Shown: positions 9,027-16,277 of the stretch, piece after piece
How the letters are laid out: every line of letters starts with the position of its first letter
Position numbering within the stretch: position 1 is the stretch's first letter
NCBI RefSeq assembly: GCF_003611735.1
Contig: NZ_RAWG01000035.1
Location: 1-49,318, forward strand
Length of the DNA stretch: 49,318 bases
Direction of reading: 5' to 3'
Source: Corallococcus sicarius
GTDB lineage: Bacteria; Myxococcota; Myxococcia; Myxococcales; Myxococcaceae
The notes under the pieces: model-generated
The model's database searches: none
Told to the model about the DNA's origin: nothing
The model's input: the letters and a program-made list of their open reading frames with translations, nothing else
Program-made: the position numbers and the translations under genes

Positions 9027-9530
9027 GGCTTCGCATTCCCTTTCACGGGGTGGCTCGAAGTCCAAGTACCGCGCGCCAGCTCAGAGTTCAACTGGAGAGT
9101 AGGAATTGGCGCCAGGTGCCGTGCCAATGGAACAAGACAGGGTCAGCGCTCCTCCCGAATTCGAAGCTGTGGTTGCCTTACAGTCACAGTATGAACAGGA
9201 GGAGGAGGAGGAAGCCGCGCGTGTCATTGCAATGTCAGTGCGGAGGGGTGGGCGCGAAGTGGATCTGCCATGGACGGTCCACCATCACGATTTCGCTCCT
9301 CCACCGGGTCGCCGGTGTCCTCGTCCTCTCCCTGGCGTCCATGGCCTGCTCCCTTCACGTACGCCAACACCCTTCAGCCCCGGCTCCGCCCCTGTTTGAG
9401 GGAACAGTCGCTGATCGTTGTCAATTTCGGGAAGGGACTAAGTCATGTCAGGAGTCGCCGAATTCTCTCGGCTTGTTCATCTTACCTAACTATAATACCC
9501 AACACGATCACGCAACCCCGGGAAGCCTGC
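9027..9530. other. Intergenic region ahead of the low-GC island, with a possible gene relic
   Basis: No confident gene. On the plus strand an open frame at 9191-9565 contains a lipoprotein-like signal (hydrophobic VLVLSLASMAC, about 9317-9361) followed by a Pro-rich stretch. Its only ATG is far upstream behind an Arg-rich run and has no ribosome site, and the frame runs into the low-GC DNA and past the start of the next gene. It could be the 5' remnant of a lipoprotein gene cut by the island. A purine run of repeated GAG lies at about 9197-9213. Base composition falls sharply after about 9400. Confidence 0.4.
9491..9496 (+). promoter_or_regulatory. Perfect TATAAT -10 box upstream of the LicD-like gene
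   Basis: TATAAT lies 35 bases before the ATG at 9531 in AT-rich sequence. No good -35 sits at 16-18 bp spacing; TTGTTC at 9473 is too close. A sigma-70-like promoter with a leader of about 28 bases is inferred. Such a consensus box is rare in DNA this GC-rich. Confidence 0.5.
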
Positions 9531-10358
9531 ATGTCCGACGCATTCAAGTCAAAACACAAGACTAAACCCCTTCATTCAAGAACCTTGGAACTATTGCAGC
9601 AAAAGGGGCTCAAGTCAAAACACTTCCATTTTGCAGTTCCTTCACCAGCGCTCGACGCCCACATCGACGAGCAGTTAATTCTTGCCAAAACCATACATTC
9701 TTTTTTCCGGATGAACAATATCAATCACGCTATTGGAGCTGGCCTCCTAATCGGGTTTTACACGAGCGGCGAATTTTTGCCATTTGATGATGACATTGAC
9801 ATCTATTTGGATGCAGATGGCGGAGAGTTCATGAATTCCCTCTGGGAGAACCATACCTTTCCCCCTAGTTTTGTTCCTGAGGCAGTCCGAAGATACCCCC
9901 ATTGGAAAGCAAAAGGGCTTCGCTTGCAGGATGGCAAGGAATACCTGCTCATGAAGAACAAGTTCTGGAAAATCCGGCTGATTCAATCATGTAACGATGG
10001 AGTCGCCGACCACTCTCGAGATATCGGCGGCGTCGACATTGATTCGGCAATCCTGAATGCGGACGGCAATTACTACGAGAGGGCATTCCCCACAAGACCC
10101 ATGTTCAACCCCACTGCCAACAATATCACAATGGGAACAATTTCTGGCGTAACTCTGCCATTCCCTGACTTCCAAACAGGTGGTCCCTATCTTGATTCAG
10201 TTCATGGCACTCATTGGCGAGAAGAAATTTTACCAGCAAGGCTGGCTGAATTAACAAAACACGACATCATCCTAACAGAAAAAACCTTCTTGGCGACTTT
10301 AGCGAACTACACAAATGATCCGCAACAGAACCGAGCCCCAAGTGGTGTGGATGGGTAG
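9531..10358 (+). CDS. LicD/fukutin-like nucleotidyltransferase-fold protein
   Basis: A 275-residue protein with the LicD-family signature GAGLLIGFYTSGEFLPFDDD (residues 69-88), continuing IDIYLD. This is the helix-strand plus DDDID motif of the nucleotidyltransferase-like fold used by phosphocholine and other phospho-sugar transferases. The acidic cluster at 86-90 would bind metal. No membrane helix or signal peptide is present. The start is the ATG behind GGGAAG; longer frames upstream lack a ribosome site. Codon use and GC are much lower than in flanking genes, with frequent AAA, TTT and ATT, which marks recent transfer. It lies 83 bp upstream of an MBL-fold gene on the same strand and probably shares a transcript with it. 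Substrate unknown; a surface glycan or lipid phospho-modification is plausible. Confidence 0.75.
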   Translation: MSDAFKSKHKTKPLHSRTLELLQQKGLKSKHFHFAVPSPALDAHIDEQLILAKTIHSFFRMNNINHAIGAGLLIGFYTSGEFLPFDDDIDIYLDADGGEFMNSLWENHTFPPSFVPEAVRRYPHWKAKGLRLQDGKEYLLMKNKFWKIRLIQSCNDGVADHSRDIGGVDIDSAILNADGNYYERAFPTRPMFNPTANNITMGTISGVTLPFPDFQTGGPYLDSVHGTHWREEILPARLAELTKHDIILTEKTFLATLANYTNDPQQNRAPSGVDG

Positions 10359-10441
10359 CCAAATCTGGCCGAAAGCGAGCCGCGCAGAGACGAGACTGCG
10401 TATGAATAGCGCAACCATTGCGGTCTGCGCCAAGGTAAAAA

Positions 10442-11221
10442 ATGCTACCCAGGAACTCTCTTTATTTTTTAGGGACAGCAGGGGCGCGCCACGTCGTCTA
10501 TTCGCAGTTGCGACGCTCAGGGGGCCTCTTGTGGAACCTCAACGGCTTTTATCTATGGGTTGACCCTGGCCCCGGAGCCTTAGTGCGAGCGCTAGAGAAC
10601 ACTCCGTCGATTGCACCTGCTGGGGTGGATGCGCTTTATTTGTCTCATAACCACCTCGATCATACATGCGACGCGAATGTGGTAATCGAAGCCATGACCA
10701 ACGGAGGAGACAACAAGCGAGGCTCGCTCCTGGCACCTGCTGATGCCCTTGGTAACGAGCCGGCGGTCTCATCTTATACACGCGCTTTTGTGAACAGCGT
10801 CGAAACGCTTGGAGTTGGAAAGTCCTTCTCTTTGGCTTCGAATGTATCGCTGCATACCCCACTCGCACATCACCACGGGGTAGAGACATATGGATATAGG
10901 ATTCATCTGCCGAATATCAAGGTCGCGCATATTGTTGATACGCTCTGGATGGATTCGCTGTGTGATGCTTATGCCGGCGTTGATGTCTTGATCATCAACA
11001 CGACGCTACTTGATGCTCGACTTAATGTGCTTCATTTAAGCATCAAAGACGCCGAACGGCTAATCGTAACCATACGACCTAGAATTGCATTTTTAACACA
11101 TCTGGGGAAGAAGATGCTTGAGGCAGATCCGATGAAACTCGCCAAGCAGCTGACAGAAAAAACCGGAGTGACCACCATTGCCGCGCAAGATGGAATGCTC
11201 TTCGATTTATCTCAAATATAA
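10442..11221 (+). CDS. MBL-fold metallo-hydrolase
   Basis: A 259-residue single-domain metallo-beta-lactamase-fold protein. The zinc motif HNHLDH (His69, His71, Asp73, His74) follows a VDPGPG turn. A downstream HHHG (about residue 142) and the aspartate of IVDTLW supply the remaining ligand positions, so the site looks complete. The N-terminal GTAGARHVVYSQLRRSGG is typical of cytosolic MBL proteins related to RNase Z or the PhnP cyclic phosphodiesterase rather than of beta-lactamases, and there is no signal peptide. The start is ATG behind AAGG. Base composition matches the LicD-like neighbour and not the chromosome, so the two probably arrived together. A phosphodiesterase acting on the same substrate as LicD is a guess. 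Confidence 0.8.
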   Translation: MLPRNSLYFLGTAGARHVVYSQLRRSGGLLWNLNGFYLWVDPGPGALVRALENTPSIAPAGVDALYLSHNHLDHTCDANVVIEAMTNGGDNKRGSLLAPADALGNEPAVSSYTRAFVNSVETLGVGKSFSLASNVSLHTPLAHHHGVETYGYRIHLPNIKVAHIVDTLWMDSLCDAYAGVDVLIINTTLLDARLNVLHLSIKDAERLIVTIRPRIAFLTHLGKKMLEADPMKLAKQLTEKTGVTTIAAQDGMLFDLSQI

Positions 11222-11344
11222 TTAATTTTCAGAGCATAGGAAGGACAGGAGCCCTCTTGGGCGTAGCGGGCGGGAGCAGAGCGGGAGGTGAGGGACGCTG
11301 ACGGGGAGCCCATGAGCCGCACGCCGAGCCGGCGCAGAAGCCTT

Positions 11345-11698
11345 TCATCTCCAGCAAACACACGCCTGCCCAGCCCAGCCGCTTTCCCAGGAGGGGCGCG
11401 GCAGGGGCCTGGCTCTCTTGGCTGGCTGTGGCGGCAGTGCGTCCTGAAGGTCCGTCGCGCTGAGTTCGGCCAGGGGCACCTTGATGAAGGCCCTGATCGG
11501 CATGTCGATGCCCTTCACCTTCATGCCCTTCTGGAGGCCCGCCTCGGCGGCGACGCTCTTGGGGACCACCCGGGTGACGGTGACCGTCTTGCCATTCGAG
11601 CGGGCGGAGTAGCCCGCGGACTGCATCGTCACGGTGAACGGCGCCGCCGCGAACATCCAGGCGCCAGCGAACATGGACAGCAGCGGGGCCAGGGTCAT
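11345..11698 (-). CDS. Small exported protein with PDZ-like core
   Basis: A 117-residue protein with an N-terminal hydrophobic signal (MTLAPLLSMFAGAWMFAAAP). Its core is VTRVVPKSVAAEAGLQKGMK, the pattern of a PDZ carboxylate-binding and ligand-binding loop as found in HtrA-like or membrane-protease adaptors. A good GGAG ribosome site precedes the ATG. The last 25-30 residues (after about residue 90) are Arg/Pro/Trp-rich and of low quality, and the stop lies about 120 bp from the edge of the low-GC island. The 3' end may therefore have been replaced or frameshifted. Function unknown. Confidence 0.6.
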   Translation of the reverse strand: MTLAPLLSMFAGAWMFAAAPFTVTMQSAGYSARSNGKTVTVTRVVPKSVAAEAGLQKGMKVKGIDMPIRAFIKVPLAELSATDLQDALPPQPAKRARPLPRPSWESGWAGQACVCWR

Positions 11699-11844
11699 CG
11701 GGAGCGCTCCGGGCAGGGTGGCCGGCCCAGCCTATCGTTGAAACTGCTCCAGAAGGAGACGCCTCCCATGCGGGGCCGGGCCGGTGTCATCGGCGGACTC
11801 CGGCGGGGACGCACACCCCTGCGGTCAGCTGTTTGAGATGGCTG

Positions 11845-13731
11845 TCATTGGCCTGACGAGGAGCCGGCGGGCAGCACCTCGTCGACCAGCTTCAGGAAGG
11901 CGCCCAGGTCGAAGGGCTTCTCCAGCACCGGCAGCGGGTAGCGGGCGACGAAGTCGCGCGCCTCCGTGGACGTCACGCCCCCCGTGTAGAAGACGGTGCG
12001 CCGGGCGAGCGTGGCGTCCCGCGCGCACAGCTCGCGGTGGAAGGCCGGCCCTCCGCCCTCCGGCATCGTCATGTCGCAGAGCACCACGTCGAAACCGCCC
12101 GGCTCTTCCACGCGCCGCAGGGCCTCCTCGGGGCCGCTGGCCAGCGTCACCTCGAAGCGGCCCTGCAGGGTGCGGCGCAACGACTCGCGCACGCTTCGCT
12201 CGTCGTCCACCAGCAGCAGCCTCGGCCGGGCCTGGGGCTTCGAGAGGGCCACCGGGGCAGGCGGCGCCAGCGGTGGAGGGGCCCAGCCCAGCTCCACGGT
12301 GAAGGTGCTCCCCTGCCCTGGCGTGCTCTCCACGTGGATGGTGCCGTCCACCGTGCGCAGCAACCCCAGCGACACGAACAGCCCCAGCCCCGTTCCCATC
12401 CCCAGGGCCTTGGTGGTGAAGAAGGGCCCGAAGAGGCGCTGCTGCACGTCCTGGGACATGCCCACGCCGTTGTCGGACACCCGGATGCGGACCCGCTCCC
12501 CGTCGCGCAGGGCCTCCACGCGAACCTCTCCATCCGTCCTGTCGGGGGAGATGGCCTGGATGGCATTGGACAGGAGGTTGACGAGGACCTGCTCGAGCAG
12601 GTCCTGGCTGCTCAGGGTGTACAGCCCCCGTGGCACGTTCAGGGTGAAGGTGATGGGCCGCGTGTTGGCCGCCCGCACCGTGGCCAGGGCCGCGTCCGCG
12701 GCGCTTGCGACCTCGTGGGAGCCGGAGGGCGCGGGAGCAGCCGCGGCCCGCCCCGCGTCGAGCAACTGCCGCACGATGCGGCTGATCCGCTGCACGCTCG
12801 CGAGCGACTCGTCGATGCACTCCCCGCTGTCCTCCGGCAGCCGGCCACCGGCCAGCTCCTCCCGCAGGTAGCGGAGGTTGGCCGCCACGGCGGCGCTGGG
12901 GTTGTTGATTTCATGGGCCACTCCCGCCGCCAACTGCCCGATGGCCGCGAGCTTCTCGTGGCGCATCAGGACCGCCTGCATCCGCGTCAGCTCCGCCGTG
13001 CGCTGGGACACCTTCTCCTCCAGCGCCACCCGCAGTTCCTCCAGCGACTTCGCGTTGGCCACGAAGCGACGGGTCATCTGCACGCCGAAGAGGGCCACCA
13101 GGGTCATGAGGCTGACCTCCGTCAGGAGCGGCATGGTGATGACCCTCGCCACGACGAGGCTGTCGTTGATGCCGACGGGGAGGTTGAGGGCCATGCCCAG
13201 GACCACCGGCCCGACGTCCGCCTCCCCGCGCCACCAGGCACGGCCCAGGCGCACCAGGGGAAGCAGCAGGCTGAGACAGAGCAGCCCGAGGGCCGCATCC
13301 CCCAGGAGGGTCGGATTGAGCGTCCGGTAGATGAGCTTCAGCCAGGGCACCTCGAAGAAGAGCACCTCCGAGGTGTAGAGGATGCCCGGCCACGGGGCGA
13401 GGAGCGCCACCAGACCCAGCAGGCCCAGCACGGTCCGGTCCAGCACCTGGGAGCGCCCCTCCAGGAACAGCGCGCCGTACGCCACCCAGCAGGCACAGAA
13501 CAGCGTGATGAAGATCATGGACCCGCGGGAACACAGCGACACCAGGGCGTCGGACGTGCCGGCCATGGAGCCGACGGAGTTGGTGGCCGAGTAGCCGCTC
13601 AGCATCAGCGCGCTCCAGGCGGGCAGCCGGTGGTCCCTCCAGCCGGGCGCGCTCGAGAAGCCGAAGCCGAGCGCGGCCACCACCAACCCCAGGCAGGTGC
13701 CCACGATGGAGATCAATGCCGCCAGGGTCAA
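11845..13731 (-). CDS. Membrane hybrid histidine kinase with C-terminal receiver
   Basis: A 628-residue protein. Residues 1-225 hold about seven hydrophobic helices, a multi-pass sensor or anchor. A coiled-coil linker follows at about 228-260. HisKA has its phosphoacceptor His273 in AAGVAHEINNPS. The HATPase has NLLSNAIQ, DNGVGMS and GTGLGLFVS, running to about 485. The receiver domain at about 505-625 has LLLVDDERSVR, phosphoacceptor Asp553 in LCDMTMP, and EKPF. The fused receiver could act as phosphate sink or be the output of a phosphorelay. The start is TTG, with a perfect AGGAGG seven bases upstream. It is divergent from the esterase gene at 14022. Confidence 0.92.
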   Translation of the reverse strand: MTLAALISIVGTCLGLVVAALGFGFSSAPGWRDHRLPAWSALMLSGYSATNSVGSMAGTSDALVSLCSRGSMIFITLFCACWVAYGALFLEGRSQVLDRTVLGLLGLVALLAPWPGILYTSEVLFFEVPWLKLIYRTLNPTLLGDAALGLLCLSLLLPLVRLGRAWWRGEADVGPVVLGMALNLPVGINDSLVVARVITMPLLTEVSLMTLVALFGVQMTRRFVANAKSLEELRVALEEKVSQRTAELTRMQAVLMRHEKLAAIGQLAAGVAHEINNPSAAVAANLRYLREELAGGRLPEDSGECIDESLASVQRISRIVRQLLDAGRAAAAPAPSGSHEVASAADAALATVRAANTRPITFTLNVPRGLYTLSSQDLLEQVLVNLLSNAIQAISPDRTDGEVRVEALRDGERVRIRVSDNGVGMSQDVQQRLFGPFFTTKALGMGTGLGLFVSLGLLRTVDGTIHVESTPGQGSTFTVELGWAPPPLAPPAPVALSKPQARPRLLLVDDERSVRESLRRTLQGRFEVTLASGPEEALRRVEEPGGFDVVLCDMTMPEGGGPAFHRELCARDATLARRTVFYTGGVTSTEARDFVARYPLPVLEKPFDLGAFLKLVDEVLPAGSSSGQ

Positions 13732-13738
13732 AACGATG

Positions 13739-13744
13739 CCTCCT
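13739..13744 (-). promoter_or_regulatory. Consensus Shine-Dalgarno ahead of a TTG start
   Basis: AGGAGG on the minus strand with a seven-base spacer to TTG at 13731. It is the main argument for a non-ATG start of the hybrid kinase. Confidence 0.7.
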
Positions 13745-14021
13745 CGGGACCGGGGAGTCCCTCCGCTCCCGCTTGGGCCCTACGGCAATATTTCACGAAT
13801 CCCTTTCAGCCACTTCCCCCCTCCGCACGCGAGGCCCAACAGGGTCGGCGACAACTCCATGGGGAGTGGCCGGGCACCCCTCCGTCCCCCAGCGGAGGTC
13901 TGGCCAATACCAGGCGTGAAACGCGCCATGACAGCGAAGTCAAACATCCGTGAGCGGTGGTAGAAGTCTGTTGATGGCGCGGGCGGTCCAGCGGAAGCCC
14001 GTGGCCGACAGGGGGGACCTC

Positions 14022-15443
14022 ATGCGCCCGTTCGAAATCGCTTCGCTGCTGTGCCTCACGGTCGCCATCTTCGCGATGACAATGCGTGCCACGTCTCCAC
14101 GCATTCGGCGCGCCCTCCTCGGCGTGACGCTCGGCGTGATGGGATTGGGGGCCTGGATTGAAGGGGCTCGGTGGCAGCTCGCTCCCGCGTATGCCCTCGC
14201 GGCTGCTGGCGTCGTCTTCGTGCTCCTCCCTCGGAGCATGGGACCGCGTGCTGGCGGTCGAGTCCTCCGGAGCCTGGGCGTCACGGCGGCGGTGCTCGCG
14301 CTCGCGGTGGCCGTGCTGCTGCCAGGGGTCCTGCCGGTGCCCTCGTTCCCATCACCGGAGGGGCCTCATCCGGTGGGGACCGTCACGTTTCCGCTCGAGG
14401 ATCCCGCGCGTGAAGACTCCAGGACTCCGGGGCGGCCTCGCCGCCTGATGGTGCAGGCCTGGTATCCGGCCGACACGGGCACCGCGCGGGCACCCCGAGC
14501 GCCGTTCTGGCCCGAGGTGGCGCGCGCGGGGCCAGCACTGGCCCACAAGCTGGGACTGCCGTCGTTCTCCATGAGCCACCTCGCGTATGCCGTGGGCCAC
14601 TCCCACGAAAACGCGCCGTTCACCTCCTCGCTCGACCGGGTGCCACTCATCGTCTTCTCGCACGGCGCGGGAGGCCTTCGCGCCCAGAACACCTCGACGT
14701 TGGAGATGCTCGCGAGCCAGGGGTACATCGTCGTCTCGCTCGACCACACCGACGACGCGGCCGCCGTGGTGTTCCCCGACGGAGAGGTCGTGTTGAGGAG
14801 CCTGGAGGGGCCCGACGGCGAGACGCACGAAGAGGCCTCGCGCCGCAAGGCTTCCACGGTACGCAGTCGCGCCGCGGATGTGGGGCGGGTGGTGGATTTC
14901 CTGGTCGGTGCGACTGACGCCCGCCCCCCTGCCCCGCTGCACGGGCACATGGACCCCGCGCGGCTGGGAGTCTTCGGTCATTCGCTGGGGGGTTCGACCG
15001 CCGTCGAGGTCTGCCGCGTCGATGCCCGCTTCAGCGCGTGTGGCAGCCTTGACGGCTACATCTACGGCGAGGCCGAGGCGACCGGCATCGCGCAGGCATT
15101 CCTGCTCATCCAGCGCGAAACCGATGCACCTCCGGATGCAGCGGACGTGCGAGAGCGGCAGCGAGAGGCATTCATCGCACGGCTGAGCGGTCCTTCGTGC
15201 CGGCTGCGGGTCGCTCGCGCGCGTCACAACGACTTCACCGACATGGCGGCGGTTTCCCCGGTCCTGCCATACCTCCTCCCGGACGCTGTCAGCCAGGCGG
15301 GCGAAGACACCCTGCGCGGGACGAACCAGATACTCACCGCGTTCTTCCATGCGACCCTGCGCGGCGAGCCGGGTGGCTGGTCAGGAGTGCGCGCCACGCG
15401 CCCCCGGTTCTCGTCCGCGTGCGACCGCTTGCCCCTGCCGTAA
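14022..15443 (+). CDS. Membrane-anchored alpha/beta hydrolase, PAF-acetylhydrolase-like
   Basis: A 473-residue protein. Residues 1-110 contain about four hydrophobic helices, so the C-terminal hydrolase is tethered to the inner membrane. The catalytic domain starts near residue 120 with the strand MVQAWYPAD, typical of plasma PAF-acetylhydrolase/isoform II relatives. It has the oxyanion region IVFSHGAGGLR, the nucleophile elbow GHSLGGS (Ser321), a probable Asp in CGSLDGY, and the His of ARHNDF. This suggests hydrolysis of a short-chain acyl ester such as an oxidised phospholipid, but the substrate is unproven. The chosen ATG follows GGGGGGAC; an upstream in-frame GTG at 13950 is possible but lacks a good site. 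It converges with the gene at 15492. Confidence 0.8.
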   Translation: MRPFEIASLLCLTVAIFAMTMRATSPRIRRALLGVTLGVMGLGAWIEGARWQLAPAYALAAAGVVFVLLPRSMGPRAGGRVLRSLGVTAAVLALAVAVLLPGVLPVPSFPSPEGPHPVGTVTFPLEDPAREDSRTPGRPRRLMVQAWYPADTGTARAPRAPFWPEVARAGPALAHKLGLPSFSMSHLAYAVGHSHENAPFTSSLDRVPLIVFSHGAGGLRAQNTSTLEMLASQGYIVVSLDHTDDAAAVVFPDGEVVLRSLEGPDGETHEEASRRKASTVRSRAADVGRVVDFLVGATDARPPAPLHGHMDPARLGVFGHSLGGSTAVEVCRVDARFSACGSLDGYIYGEAEATGIAQAFLLIQRETDAPPDAADVRERQREAFIARLSGPSCRLRVARARHNDFTDMAAVSPVLPYLLPDAVSQAGEDTLRGTNQILTAFFHATLRGEPGGWSGVRATRPRFSSACDRLPLP

Positions 15444-15491
15444 GCCGGGCCCTGGCCGCGGTTCGATGCAGGCAGGCCTACCGCGGCGGCC

Positions 15492-16112
15492 TCACTCCCA
15501 CTCCTTCGCGACATCCTGGGGAGGCGGCGCCGGGGGCTCCGGGGGGAAGTAGCGCTCCCGGTGGTAGCCCCAGTCCGACCAGGTCACGTTCTTGCCGAAC
15601 TCGCGCACCCTGTGGCTCACCTCGGCCACGGAGTACTGACGCTCACGGCCGTCCGTGAAGGCCTCGGCGACGCGACCGTCCTTGAACGTGGCCCGGAAGA
15701 TGAGCGGATTCGTGCCGCAGCCCATCCCCACGCCCGAGACGATGGGCTTCAGGCGAACGCCATCCACGCGGACCAGGTGGTATTCCAGCCTGTTGTACTT
15801 CTGGTTGGGCTCCAGGCGGCCCATGCGGCAGCGGGCCACCACCTCCTTCAATTCCCGCAGGAACACCCGGGAGTTGGCCGCAGCCTCCGGAATCAGGCCG
15901 GGCGCGTGCATGGGATTCATCTCCGCCAGGGCCGCGTCAATGCTCTCGTTGAGCAGTCGCGCGAGCGTCGGGCTGGAGAGGTTGCCGGGCTCCTCGGGCG
16001 GTTCCAGCCAGGGCGTCAGGATGAGGTAGGTGATGGGCAGCGCCACGGCCAGGACGCAGCCCACGGCCATGGCGATATAGGCCCGCTTCACGAATCTGGC
16101 TTCCTGGGTCAT
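15492..16112 (-). CDS. Single-pass membrane protein of unknown function
   Basis: A 206-residue protein with one transmembrane helix near residues 10-33 (IAMAVGCVLAVALPITYLIL), which acts as a signal anchor. The soluble part contains VSGVGMGCGTN and a Pro-rich C-terminus (PPEPPAPPPQ). No family was recognised. The start at ATG 16112 is supported by GGGAAG seven bases upstream; an in-frame ATG at 16241 would add an implausible Gly/Pro-rich leader. It sits downstream of the large cytochrome-like gene on the same strand, but a likely terminator separates them. Confidence 0.65.
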   Translation of the reverse strand: MTQEARFVKRAYIAMAVGCVLAVALPITYLILTPWLEPPEEPGNLSSPTLARLLNESIDAALAEMNPMHAPGLIPEAAANSRVFLRELKEVVARCRMGRLEPNQKYNRLEYHLVRVDGVRLKPIVSGVGMGCGTNPLIFRATFKDGRVAEAFTDGRERQYSVAEVSHRVREFGKNVTWSDWGYHRERYFPPEPPAPPPQDVAKEWE

Positions 16113-16222
16113 TGCATCACTTCCCGGTGCGTCACGGCCCGCGAACCTACCCCACCCGGAACGGGGCTCGAAACCGAAAGGCCCGGACGAGGGCGACGCG
16201 GCGCTTCCCGTGCAACCCACGC

Positions 16223-16259
16223 AAAAGGGCCACCCCCACATGCTGGGAGGTGGCCCCTT
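16223..16259 (-). terminator. Intrinsic terminator after the large CxxCH/VWD gene
   Basis: On the minus strand AAGGGGCCACC and GGTGGCCCTT form an 10-bp stem with one bulged G, a 14-base loop and a following TTTT. It lies about 20 bp after the stop at 16278. Confidence 0.65.
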
Positions 16260-16277
16260 CTCATCCCACCGTGACGA

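Noticed and set aside
9197-9213. GAG/GGA purine repeat
   Set aside because: It is short, with no second copy or link to a mobile element, and not a CRISPR or regulatory repeat.
9400-9530. Attachment-site repeats at the island ends
   Set aside because: I compared the left (9400-9530) and right (11220-11350) edges by eye and found no convincing direct or inverted repeat longer than chance.
11288-11836. Plus-strand open frame of 182 codons beside the low-GC island
   Set aside because: Composition is that of a shadow and no ribosome site precedes it; the minus-strand PDZ-like frame has signal and motif support.
13950-14021. Upstream in-frame GTG start for the membrane esterase
   Set aside because: The ATG at 14022 has a better ribosome site and gives a natural hydrophobic N-terminus.
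15459-15490. GGTTCGATGC near the end of the esterase gene, tRNA-like or terminator-like
   Set aside because: No cloverleaf can be built, and the GCCGCGG/CCGCGGC pair has a long loop, so neither a tRNA nor a terminator is supported.
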